Source: Nonomuraea wenchangensis
GTDB lineage: Bacteria; Actinomycetota; Actinomycetes; Streptosporangiales; Streptosporangiaceae
Direction: 5' to 3'
DNA length: 64,000 bases
NCBI RefSeq assembly: GCF_900111685.1
Contig: NZ_FOHX01000007.1
Span: 173,986 to 237,985, forward strand
Below are positions 15,111 through 22,924 of this stretch, in pieces. Numbering within the stretch: position 1 is the stretch's first letter; the number at the start of each line of letters is the position of its first letter. The notes below the pieces were generated by a model that saw only the letters and a list, made by a program, of their open reading frames with translations, had not been told where the DNA came from and did not search any database. The translations under genes were made by a program, and so were the position numbers.

Positions 15111-16046
15111 ATGAGCGTCGAGCCAAGGGCGGAAGTGGCCCCACAGCGAATGCCGCCTCTCTGGGACGGCACGGCGCCCCTGGCGCCCGAGACGGCGGCG
15201 CAGCAACGCGTCGTTCACCGGATCTGCGCCAGGGTCGCCCCCGAGGGCGTGGAGATCGGCGTCGGCGAGCTGCCGCCCGGCGGCCTGCAGGTGTGGATCG
15301 ACACCCCGGTGCCGCCCGCCGAGCAGGAGGCGTGGGTGCTGCACCACCGCATGGCCCGCGAGGTGTCGCTGGTCGGCTGGCACTGCGACGCCGACCAGGA
15401 CCGGCTGCTGGTGCTCGGCTGGAGCGCCGCCTGCCTGCACAACCGCGTACGCCTGCTGCAGAGCGGCCTGCGCCGCCTGACCGGCTTCGAGCAGACCGCC
15501 CAGCGCGCCGTCCAGCTCGAAGGCCAGGACCCCGCCGACGCGCCGGCCGCCGAGATCGTCGCCGCCACCTGCGCCTCGATCGAGCGCCGGCTGCGCTGGC
15601 CCGAGCGGCTGGCCGAGCTCCACGGCTACGAGCGCAGCTCCGGCCTGGCCCACCTGCAGCTCCTGCTGGCCCAGGTCATCGGCCTGGAGGCCAAGGTCGC
15701 CGCCGCCTGCGAGGAGCACCTCGTCATGGCGCGCGTGCTCGCCGGCGCGGTGTGCGAGCACTACTCCCGCCACGGCGACCTGCGCCGCGCCCAGCGCGAC
15801 GTGCTGGCCGAGACCCGCCGCTGGGTGCACGCCAGCTCCATGATCCGCGGCTCGGCCGCCCGTCCGAGCACCCCTGGCGCCGGCCGCCCCCACATGGGGC
15901 TGGCGGAGCGCCGGATCGCCGCGAGCGTCATCAACCACGGCGTCATCGAGAACGTCATCGACCACGGCGTCCCGCGGGCCACCCCCGCGGCCGTCGCCGC
16001 CGCTCCCCTGGCCGGATACGCCGGCCACGAGGAGGGCGCAGGCTGA
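15111..16046 (+). CDS. Protein of unknown function, first gene of the 15-20.7 kb operon
   Basis: 311 residues from an ATG with AGGAGGTG seven bases before it; frame upstream to 14997 is open but lacks coding character. I do not recognise the family. The first third (about 10-105) alternates strand and helix with VEIGVGELPPGGLQVWID and VSLVGWHCDADQDRLLVLGW; the middle (about 105-245) is strongly helical, with ERRLRWPERLAELHGYERS and EEHLVMARVLAGAVCEHY; the last 60 residues are disordered and contain INHGVIENVIDHGVPR. No signal peptide or membrane span. Position suggests a role in the adjacent flavoenzyme pathway, such as an enzyme or regulator. Confidence 0.72.
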   Translation: MSVEPRAEVAPQRMPPLWDGTAPLAPETAAQQRVVHRICARVAPEGVEIGVGELPPGGLQVWIDTPVPPAEQEAWVLHHRMAREVSLVGWHCDADQDRLLVLGWSAACLHNRVRLLQSGLRRLTGFEQTAQRAVQLEGQDPADAPAAEIVAATCASIERRLRWPERLAELHGYERSSGLAHLQLLLAQVIGLEAKVAAACEEHLVMARVLAGAVCEHYSRHGDLRRAQRDVLAETRRWVHASSMIRGSAARPSTPGAGRPHMGLAERRIAASVINHGVIENVIDHGVPRATPAAVAAAPLAGYAGHEEGAG

Positions 16047-16121
16047 CCGCAGACCGCCGCTCGACGGCGAGCGGCCACCCCGGAAGAAACCCCGCCCACA
16101 TCCGGTAGGAAAGGCCCCGTC

Positions 16122-16424
16122 ATGCGAACCCCCCCGCACCTGCCCGGACCCGCCAGGCCCGACACGCACGACCCCCGCGAGACCCACGACCTCCGTGACA
16201 GCCACGACTTCCGTGACTCCCACGACTTCCGTGACGACTCCGGTCACGGCGTCCCGCGCCCCCGGCGTCACCCCTACGCCCTGCGCGAGTTCCCCGTCCA
16301 GGCCCCGCAGCCCGCGATGATCCCCGCGCCCGACCCGTTCGCCGAGCAGCGCCTGCTCGAGATCAGGGACATGTCCCACCAGGCCATCGGCTCCATCGAC
16401 GACCTGCTCCAGCACACCGCCTGA
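16122..16424 (+). CDS. Small His/Asp-rich repeat protein of unknown function
   Basis: 100 residues from an ATG with AGGAAAGG upstream, 75 bases after the previous gene and 19 before the next. Residues 16-39 are four hexapeptides: HDPRET, HDLRDS, HDFRDS, HDFRDD. A Pro-rich linker follows, then an amphipathic helix (LLEIRDMSHQAIGSIDDLLQHT, with 20-residue core 76-98). No family is recognised. The charged repeats could bind metal or a partner, or the protein could be a precursor peptide modified by the neighbouring flavoenzymes; none of this is shown. HGVPR also occurs in the tail of the upstream protein. Confidence 0.62.
   Translation: MRTPPHLPGPARPDTHDPRETHDLRDSHDFRDSHDFRDDSGHGVPRPRRHPYALREFPVQAPQPAMIPAPDPFAEQRLLEIRDMSHQAIGSIDDLLQHTA
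16167..16238 (+). repeat. Four 18-base in-frame tandem repeats
   Basis: Units start at 16167, 16185, 16203 and 16221. The last three share CACGAC(C/T)TCCGTGAC; the first is diverged. They encode the HD-(P/L/F)-R-(E/D)-x hexapeptides. Near-identity at the DNA level between units 3 and 4 points to recent slippage or unequal recombination. Confidence 0.85.
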
Positions 16425-16443
16425 GAGGAACGGAAGGACGACC

Positions 16444-17844
16444 ATGCAGGAGCTAACGCGAGTCGAGCTGATGCCGCGTGACGTCGGAGGTCACCAGCCA
16501 CGCTCCATCACCGGCACCGAGTCCCCGCGCACCCTCGACCAGGTCCGGGCCCTCGTCCGCGCCGCCGGCGCCACCCGGCACCGCCTCTACCCGATCAGCA
16601 CCGGCCGCAACTGGGGCATGGGCTCGGGGATGCCGGTCACCGACGACAACGTGGTCGTCGACCTCAGCGGCATGAACCGCATCCGCGGCATCGACCTGGA
16701 GACCGGCTTCGCGGTCATCGAGCCCGGCGTGACGCAGCGGCAGCTCGCCGAGGCGCTGCGCGACACCCCGTGGATGCTGAACGTCACCAACTCCTGTGCC
16801 GACACCTCCGTGGTGGGCAACGCCCTCGACCGCGGCGACGGCACCTTCCGCTCCCGCGTCCACGACGTGGCCGGCCTCGAGGCCGTGCTCGCCGACGGCA
16901 GCGTGGTCACCACCGGCGGGCTCGACCCGGCCGGCCGCTACCACGGCAGGGTCGCCGGGCCCGACCTCACCGCCGCGTTCGTCCAGCACAACCTCGGCAT
17001 CGTCACCGCCATGGCGATCGCCCTGGTGCCCCGCCCCGAGTCCATCGGCATGGTGTACGGCCGGCTGCCGCGCCACCAGGCCGCGGTCGCGCTGGAGGCG
17101 GTGGCCGGGTTCGTCCGCCGCGGCAACCCCGCCGACGGCATGCTCCGCGTACGCGAGCTGGCGCTCACCCCGTCCCACGGCGACTGGACGCTGCCCGCCG
17201 GCGTCGACCTGGACCGCTTCGCCGTCATGGGGCCGCTGCTCGGCACCGCCGCGGCGGTCGAGCTGGCCGAGGAGCTGCTGCGCAAGGCGCTCGCGGAGGT
17301 CGAGGGCTCCGAGGAACTGCTCGTGGTGGACCCCACCGAGGTCAAGCCGGACGACCCGCTCTACGCCCGGGCCCTCATGTCGCAGGGCATCCCCACGTGC
17401 GCGGGCGTGCGTAAGGCGCTCGGCGTCGCCTCCTGTGAGCAGGTCGACGCGACCGGGCTCGGCTTCCTCGCCCTCATGCCGCTCATGCCGACCGACGCCC
17501 GCAGGATCGGGCACATCGTGGACGCCCTGCAGAGCGCCGTGGACGCCCACTCCACCGCCCTCATGGCCGAGTGGAACGTCGTCGGCCGGCACATGGCCAA
17601 CGGCGTCATCCAGATCTTCTTCGACCGCTCCCGCCCGGACGGCGCCTACCGCGCCCACCAGCTCCGCAACGACGGCAACTGCGTGCTGCGCGGCAACGGC
17701 TGCGCCATCTACCGCTCCGACATCGACCACGCCGCCGCCGACGTCTGGTCCGAGACCAGCACCGCCAGCCTCGGCATGCTCCACCGGCTCAAGACGGCGC
17801 TCGACCCCGACGGCCTGCTCTCGCCCGGCCGCTACGGCGCCTGA
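16444..17844 (+). CDS. FAD-linked oxidase of the VAO/PCMH family
   Basis: 466 residues from an ATG preceded by GGAAGGA. The FAD-binding half carries PISTGRNWGMGS at 50-61 and VVDLSGMNRI at 71-80, then EPGVT and GNALDRG; this combination is characteristic of vanillyl-alcohol oxidase, p-cresol methylhydroxylase and eugenol hydroxylase, which oxidise para-alkyl phenols. Residues 61 onward lack the N-terminal histidyl-FAD site of berberine-bridge enzymes. The substrate half (about 190-430) is diverged, so the substrate is open. It sits between the unknown small protein and an exporter, which suggests oxidation of an aromatic intermediate. Confidence 0.85.
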   Translation: MQELTRVELMPRDVGGHQPRSITGTESPRTLDQVRALVRAAGATRHRLYPISTGRNWGMGSGMPVTDDNVVVDLSGMNRIRGIDLETGFAVIEPGVTQRQLAEALRDTPWMLNVTNSCADTSVVGNALDRGDGTFRSRVHDVAGLEAVLADGSVVTTGGLDPAGRYHGRVAGPDLTAAFVQHNLGIVTAMAIALVPRPESIGMVYGRLPRHQAAVALEAVAGFVRRGNPADGMLRVRELALTPSHGDWTLPAGVDLDRFAVMGPLLGTAAAVELAEELLRKALAEVEGSEELLVVDPTEVKPDDPLYARALMSQGIPTCAGVRKALGVASCEQVDATGLGFLALMPLMPTDARRIGHIVDALQSAVDAHSTALMAEWNVVGRHMANGVIQIFFDRSRPDGAYRAHQLRNDGNCVLRGNGCAIYRSDIDHAAADVWSETSTASLGMLHRLKTALDPDGLLSPGRYGA

Positions 17845-17941
17845 GTCACGCGAACCCGCACATACCCGTACCACGAACCCGCCCATCCCGCCGGCCCGCG
17901 CGGCCGGCGAGGACCACTGATAGTAAGTTGGAGGTGACCAC

Positions 17942-19576
17942 GTGCGTTCGTCACCGGCACGGGGGACGAGCACGGCCGTCCTGAGCCGCCGCCAGGGAGT
18001 CATGCTGCGCCTGGTAGGCGCGGGCGTCATGCTGACCGTGATGGCCGACACCACGGCCACCACCCTGGCCGTCGGCGTGCTGCGCTACACACCGGCAGGG
18101 GCCGGCATGCCCCTCGGCGACCTCGTCTGGCTGACCAGCGCGGCGTTCATCCCGATCGCGGCGCTGCTGGCCACGGCCGGCCGCTGGGCCGACCTGTTCG
18201 GCCGCCGCCGGGTGCTGGCCGTCGGGCTGGTGGTGTTCGTGCTGGGCGGCATCGCCACGGTGACCGCCGACTCCTGGTCGTTCGTCCTCGCGGCGCGGGC
18301 CGTCCAGGGCGCGGGCGCCGCCGCGATGATCCCCGCCAGCCTCGGGCTGCTGCTCGGCGAGCTGCCGGAGAGCGAGCGGCGCGGCGCGATCGCGCTGTGG
18401 AGCTCGGCCTCCGGGCTGGGCTGCCTGCTCATGCAGGCGGGCGGCGGCTGGCTGGCCGCCGCCGTGGACTGGCGGATGCTGTTCGTGCCCGACGTCGTCA
18501 TCGGCGTCGTGCTCCTCGTCGCCTGCCTCGCGCTGCCCCCCGGCAAGCGGGCCGGCGCGCGCGGCCTGCCGGACGTGCTCGGCGCGTGGCTGCTGGCGGC
18601 CGGCATCGCGGTCGTCGTCCTCGCCATCTCCAAGGCCATGGCCTGGGGCACGGACGTGGCGTGGCTGGGGCTGGCCGCGCTCCTGCTGATCGGCGGGGCG
18701 CTCGCCCAGGCCCGCCACCACCGGCTGCCCGCCATCGACCTCGCGCTGTGGCGCCGGCCCAGGTTCGTCTGGGGCTGGCTGGCCACCTGGGGGTTCGGCG
18801 CGCTGTCGTACGGGCTGCTGACCGTGCAGCCGCTCTACCTGCTCCACCTCGGCTACCCCATGCTGGAGGTGGCCATGTGGCTGACGCCCACGTCCGTCGC
18901 GGTCGTCGTGACGAGCTATCTGGCCGGAAAGCTCGTCAAGCACATCGGCCCGTACGGGCTCATCTACGCGGGGTCGCTGCTCTGCGGCGGCGCGTGCGTG
19001 CTCGTCCTGACCCAGGTCGGCCCCACCGTCTGGGGCCTGATCGCCAGCGTGGTCGTGGGCATGGGCGTGGGCGCGCTCGCGCCCGGCACCTCGGTGGCCA
19101 CCACCCTGGCCGCCCGCCCCCACCAGTACGCCTCCGCCGTCGGCGCGGCCACCATGGCCCGCATGGTCGGCGGGGCCGTCGGCGTCGCCGTGGTCTCGCT
19201 CGTCATCGACCACCCGGCGCTGATCGGCGGCTTCGGCGGCCTGGCCGGCGCGATCGCGATCTGCGTCGCCATCTCGGTGCTCACCGGCGCCCTCGCCCTC
19301 ACCAAGATCACCCGGGTCCGGACCGACCCCGGCGACGTCATGGTGAAGGTGCCCCGCCGGATGCTGCTGGAGCTGCGCATGACCCTCGCCACCGTGGCGG
19401 CGGAGGCCGACGCGCTGCTGCCCGCCGAGACCCGCGCCCTGCCCATGGACCCGCACGCCGGCCAGAACGCCGGCGCGCCCGTCCACTCACCCGCCAACCC
19501 GCCCGTCCACGCCGTCCCGCGGCCTCGCGCGGCCGACTCCGGCCCGCTCGCGAGCACCCGCGGGAATCCGAACTAG
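17942..19576 (+). CDS. MFS transporter, DHA2-type 14-TM exporter
   Basis: 544 residues from a GTG with TTGGAGGTGA upstream. About 14 hydrophobic spans; motif A GRWADLFGRRR at 80-90 and an MADTTATTLAVGVL segment near 34-47 that corresponds to the LDxTIVNVALP motif of DHA2 drug exporters. The last 60 residues are a Pro/Ala-rich cytosolic tail. Such proteins export antibiotics and other small molecules by proton antiport. A location between two flavoenzyme genes makes it the likely exporter of the pathway product. The 97-base gap upstream is the largest inside the operon after the first. Confidence 0.88.
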   Translation: MRSSPARGTSTAVLSRRQGVMLRLVGAGVMLTVMADTTATTLAVGVLRYTPAGAGMPLGDLVWLTSAAFIPIAALLATAGRWADLFGRRRVLAVGLVVFVLGGIATVTADSWSFVLAARAVQGAGAAAMIPASLGLLLGELPESERRGAIALWSSASGLGCLLMQAGGGWLAAAVDWRMLFVPDVVIGVVLLVACLALPPGKRAGARGLPDVLGAWLLAAGIAVVVLAISKAMAWGTDVAWLGLAALLLIGGALAQARHHRLPAIDLALWRRPRFVWGWLATWGFGALSYGLLTVQPLYLLHLGYPMLEVAMWLTPTSVAVVVTSYLAGKLVKHIGPYGLIYAGSLLCGGACVLVLTQVGPTVWGLIASVVVGMGVGALAPGTSVATTLAARPHQYASAVGAATMARMVGGAVGVAVVSLVIDHPALIGGFGGLAGAIAICVAISVLTGALALTKITRVRTDPGDVMVKVPRRMLLELRMTLATVAAEADALLPAETRALPMDPHAGQNAGAPVHSPANPPVHAVPRPRAADSGPLASTRGNPN

Positions 19577-19605
19577 ATCCAGAACCACCGAAAGGGCTCC
19601 TCGTC

Positions 19606-20733
19606 ATGGCAACCACATCGTGCGACGTAGCCATCGTCGGCGCCGGGCTCGGCGGCTGTTTCCTCGCCATGCTCCTCCGCCGCCGCGGGCAGAACGTCGT
19701 CGTCATCGAACAGGGACCGTCGATCCCCAGCGCGGGCGCGGACTTCCTCAAGCCCCCAGGACTGCGGGTGCTGGCCCGGCACGGGCTGGCGGACCTCGTC
19801 GGGCGCCATGGCCTCAGGCGCGACCACATCCGCTACTACCACGACGGCGACCCGATCCAGGACTGCCGCTTCCCCGACGGCGGCTTCGTCATCCGGCCCT
19901 ACCGCGAGCTGGTCGAGCTCATCTACACCTGCTGCGCGATGGAGGGCGTGGAGTTCTGGTTCGGCGCCGAGATCGGCGACATCGCCGTCGGCGGGGGAGG
20001 CGTGGAGGAGCTGACGCTCGCCGACGGCCGCCGGCTGCGGGCCGGGGTCGTCGTGGGCGCGGACGGCACCAGGTCGCTGGTGCGCCAGGCGCTCGGCATC
20101 GAGCAGGTCACGCTGCCGTACGAGCGGCTCATCATGCGCGTGGCCACGGTGCCGCTGACCGAGAGCGTCGCCAGGCTCAACCGGCTCTACTTCAGCTCCG
20201 ACGGCTGGCTCGCCTACTTCTACCCGCTCGGCGCCGAGCAGGCCAGGGTGTTCGTCGGCCTGCCGCCCGAGAGCGACGAGGAGGTCTTCCAGGACGGCAT
20301 CCCGACCCTCGTGGACGAGCTGAAGAAGTTCGTCTCCGAGAGCTCCGACGTCTTCGACAGCCTCCAGTCCGCCGCGTGGCAGCGGATCAAGGTCTCGGCC
20401 ATGCGGGTCGCCGCCTACCATCGCGGCAACGCCGCCCTGCTGGGCTCGGCCGCGTTCGCCTGCCACCCCATGACCGGGATGGGCATGAGCTACACCCTGC
20501 GCGACGCGGAGATCCTGGCCGACGTCATCTGCTCGGCCGGCGGCGACCCCGCCCTGCTGGACCAGCTCATGCACGAACGCTACGAGCCTCGCGGGAACGA
20601 ACACCGCATGCTCATCGACTACGGCGACGCCCTCGCCGCCACCTTCCACGACCGCGACGCCTACCTCGCCGCCTTCCGCGAGGACCTGCACACCCGGGGT
20701 GAGGCCGCCGAGCCCGCGCTCCAGCTCATCTGA
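19606..20733 (+). CDS. FAD-dependent monooxygenase-like protein with altered GD motif
   Basis: 375 residues of the PHBH/UbiH fold. GAGLGG at 12-17 and Glu35 bind the ADP part of FAD; the DG motif is GADGTRS at 151-157. The GD motif, normally GDAAH, reads GSAAF here (280-284), followed by HPMTGMGMS; the ribityl-contacting Asp is therefore lost. The enzyme may still bind FAD weakly, act as an oxidase or reductase, or have a non-hydroxylating role. ATG start with AAAGGG upstream. It is the last gene of the operon and probably tailors the same small molecule as the VAO-type enzyme. Confidence 0.82.
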   Translation: MATTSCDVAIVGAGLGGCFLAMLLRRRGQNVVVIEQGPSIPSAGADFLKPPGLRVLARHGLADLVGRHGLRRDHIRYYHDGDPIQDCRFPDGGFVIRPYRELVELIYTCCAMEGVEFWFGAEIGDIAVGGGGVEELTLADGRRLRAGVVVGADGTRSLVRQALGIEQVTLPYERLIMRVATVPLTESVARLNRLYFSSDGWLAYFYPLGAEQARVFVGLPPESDEEVFQDGIPTLVDELKKFVSESSDVFDSLQSAAWQRIKVSAMRVAAYHRGNAALLGSAAFACHPMTGMGMSYTLRDAEILADVICSAGGDPALLDQLMHERYEPRGNEHRMLIDYGDALAATFHDRDAYLAAFREDLHTRGEAAEPALQLI

Positions 20734-20851
20734 CGTCCAGAGCCACGCCCTCGCCGCCCGCCATTCCCACAACCGATGAAGGCCGCCCAGTGGTGGGCAG
20801 CCCGATCACCCAGGCGGCGGGGGCGTCGTCATGCCCGCCGTGCTCCTGACG

Positions 20852-21142
20852 TCAGGAGGTGATGACCAGCTCGGTGCCGTCGTGGTCCTCGCGCACCTCG
20901 TGCCCGGCACGGACCAGGACGGTGCGCAGCGCGAGCCGGACCGCCGTGCGGACCGTGGCGTACTTCACCAGGCGGTCGGCGGCGGTGCCCCACGTCACGA
21001 TCACCCCGCGCGCCGGATCGTGCCAGACGCCGAGCCCGCCGTCCGCCGACAGCAGGGACGGCTCGACGGTGAAACCAGCCTCCGTCAGCTCCCGGCGTAC
21101 CAGGAGCTCAAGGTCCGGGCCCGCGTTCGAGGCGTCGTTCAT
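20852..21142 (-). CDS. Hypothetical protein
   Basis: 96 residues from an ATG with a GGAGGGGGG run about 15-20 bases upstream. The composition is that of a small soluble alpha/beta protein (LELLVRRELTEAGFTVEPSL, GLGVWHDPARGVIVTW, and an acidic C-terminus HDGTELVITS). I do not recognise a family, although its third-position bias supports coding. It converges on the flavoenzyme operon and diverges from the nucleotidyltransferase-like gene. A weak GCCGCC/GGCGGC hairpin near 20786-20818 may end transcription from both sides. Confidence 0.65.
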   Translation of the reverse strand: MNDASNAGPDLELLVRRELTEAGFTVEPSLLSADGGLGVWHDPARGVIVTWGTAADRLVKYATVRTAVRLALRTVLVRAGHEVREDHDGTELVITS

Positions 21143-21265
21143 GAGCAAGCGTTGCCCCCCTCCGCCCGGCCGCGAACGCGCGAAAGGGCCACTGTTCCGC
21201 CGGAGAATGCGGGTTGTGTCTCCCGCGTCATCATCAGGGGAGACCGGCGGGGACGGAGAGAGGGG

Positions 21266-22279
21266 ATGGGGATGCGGGTCGAGGAGGCCAGGCGGCTGGC
21301 GCGCAGGTGGGTGCGTGAGGAGGGAGCCGCGCTGCCGGGGTTCGGGGGCGCGTTCCTGACCGGCTCCACGTTGTGGGCGGACCCGTCCGACGAGCTCCCC
21401 GCGACCTCCGACGTGGACGTCATGGTGATCGCCGACCCGCCCGTCAGGATCGGCAAGTTCCGCTACGAGGGCGTCCTGCTGGAGGTCTCCGCCATCCCCG
21501 GGATCGGCGGCGTACGCGAGGTGCTCGGCGACTACCACCTGGCCGGCAACCTGCACCTGCCCGGCGTCCTGGCCGACCCCACCGGCCGCCTGGAACGGCT
21601 GCACCGGCTGGTCGCCCGCGGCTTCGCCGAGCGCCGATGGGTCCTCGCCCGCTGCGAGGACGCCCTGGCCAGGATCCGCGACCGGCTCGGCGGCCTCGAC
21701 GCCGCCGCGCCGCTGCCCGCGCAGGTCGTGGCGTGGCTGTTCGGCACCGGCGTGACCGCGCACGTGCCGCTGGTGGCCGCGCTGCGCAACCCCACCGTGC
21801 GCAGGCGGTACGCCGCCGTGCGCGACCTGCTCGCCGCGCACGGCCGCCTCGACCTGCACGAGGAGCTGCTGGAGCTGCTGGGCTGCGCCGGGATGAGCCC
21901 CGCGAGGGTGTCGCGGCACCTGACCACGCTGGAGGTCGTCTTCGACGCGGCCGCGCAGGTGGACGCCCCTGACTACCCGTTCGCGTCCGACCTCACGCCC
22001 GCCGCCCGGCCGGTGGCCATCGACGGCGGCCGGGAGCTCGTCGCCCGCGGCCTGCACCGCGAGGCGGTCTTCTGGCTGGCCGCCACCTACGCCCGCTGCC
22101 TGGCCAAGCGCGCCGCGGCCGGGCTGAGTGGATATGAGGACGGGCTGCTGGAGCTGCTGGACGACCTGGGGGCGGGCACGCCCGCCGACCGCCGCCGCCG
22201 CGCCGACCGCGTCCTCGCCGCCCTGCCCGCCCTGCGGCGGACGGCCGTCTCCCTGATCCCGCCGGGCGCCCCGGCCTGA
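21266..22279 (+). CDS. Nucleotidyltransferase-fold protein
   Basis: 337 residues. The N-terminal 130 residues contain LTGSTLWADP (GS at 33-34) and SDVDVMVIA (Asp49, Asp51), the GS...DxD pattern of polymerase-beta-type nucleotidyltransferases, including aminoglycoside adenylyltransferases. The remainder is helical, with no clear family. It may transfer a nucleotide to a small molecule or protein; the substrate is unknown and antibiotic resistance is not shown. ATG 21266 follows GGAGAGAGGGG; ATG 21272 is two codons later and equally possible. Single gene. Confidence 0.7.
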   Translation: MGMRVEEARRLARRWVREEGAALPGFGGAFLTGSTLWADPSDELPATSDVDVMVIADPPVRIGKFRYEGVLLEVSAIPGIGGVREVLGDYHLAGNLHLPGVLADPTGRLERLHRLVARGFAERRWVLARCEDALARIRDRLGGLDAAAPLPAQVVAWLFGTGVTAHVPLVAALRNPTVRRRYAAVRDLLAAHGRLDLHEELLELLGCAGMSPARVSRHLTTLEVVFDAAAQVDAPDYPFASDLTPAARPVAIDGGRELVARGLHREAVFWLAATYARCLAKRAAAGLSGYEDGLLELLDDLGAGTPADRRRRADRVLAALPALRRTAVSLIPPGAPA

Positions 22280-22297
22280 CGGCCTGGGGCGTGGCGC

Positions 22298-22906
22298 TCA
22301 GGGGCGGACGACCAGGCCGAGCGCCGTGGCGACGGCCGTCGCCTGCACCGGGTCGATGATCGCGCCCTTGAGCGTGACGTCGGCCGGGTCGAGCCCGCCG
22401 AGGTCGCTGCCGCGCAGGTCGCACTTGGTGAGGTCGGCCCCGCGCAGCCACGCGCCCGACAGGTCGCAGCGCCGCAGCGCCGCGCCCTCCAGCCGGGCGC
22501 CGCCGAGGTCGGCCTCGCGCAGGCGTACGTCCTCGATGGTGCTGCGGCGCAGGTCCGCGCCCTGGAGCTGCACGTACGACCAGTCGCCGCCGCTGATCTT
22601 CAGCAGCCCGTAGGTGCAGCCGTCGAAGACGCTGCCGGTCATCTTGCAGCCGGTGAACGTCGCGTCGAAGAACGAGCAGCTAGCGAACAGGCAGGAGAGG
22701 AAGCGCGCGTCGGTGTGCTCGGAGACGTTGAAGCGCACGTTGCCGAACGTGCACTCCTCGAAGGAGGAGCCGCGGTCGACGAGCTCCGTCAGATCCACGT
22801 CCTGGAACAGGACGCGCCGGAAATCAGCTCCCGTGATTTCCGGCGCGTCCCAGTCGTCCGCGCCGATCGTCCGCTCGATGGGGAACGCCGCTCGTCTGGT
22901 GCCCAT
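22298..22906 (-). CDS. Pentapeptide repeat protein
   Basis: 202 residues. From about 25 to 185 the sequence follows A(D/N)LXX-type repeats (FDATFTGCKMTGSVFDGCTY, then ADLRRSTIEDVRLREADLGG), which fold into a right-handed square beta-helix. Some members protect DNA gyrase (MfpA, Qnr); without the gyrase-binding loops identified, the role is unknown. It converges on the nucleotidyltransferase gene. No ribosome binding site precedes the ATG, and a TAGCTT box lies seven bases upstream, so the transcript may be leaderless. Confidence 0.85.
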   Translation of the reverse strand: MGTRRAAFPIERTIGADDWDAPEITGADFRRVLFQDVDLTELVDRGSSFEECTFGNVRFNVSEHTDARFLSCLFASCSFFDATFTGCKMTGSVFDGCTYGLLKISGGDWSYVQLQGADLRRSTIEDVRLREADLGGARLEGAALRRCDLSGAWLRGADLTKCDLRGSDLGGLDPADVTLKGAIIDPVQATAVATALGLVVRP

Positions 22907-22913
22907 GCCGACA

Positions 22914-22919
22914 AAGCTA
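22914..22919 (-). promoter_or_regulatory. Candidate -10 box of a leaderless promoter
   Basis: TAGCTT on the minus strand, seven bases from the ATG at 22906. Only five bases separate it from the stop of the antiporter gene, so the pentapeptide gene would have a promoter inside the end of its upstream neighbour. Confidence 0.3.
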
Positions 22920-22924
22920 GCGGA

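Noticed and set aside
16167..16238. CRISPR-like direct repeats
   Set aside because: Only four 18-base units with no spacers, all in frame and encoding a hexapeptide repeat; no cas genes.
18397..20733. A 778-codon frame joining the exporter region to the flavin monooxygenase
   Set aside because: The first 400 codons are an Arg-rich shadow of the MFS gene. The monooxygenase has its own ATG at 19606 with similarity starting there.
22298..22906. Quinolone-resistance (Qnr/MfpA) assignment for the pentapeptide repeat protein
   Set aside because: Repeat pattern alone is not enough; the repeats are irregular and I cannot identify gyrase-mimic loops.
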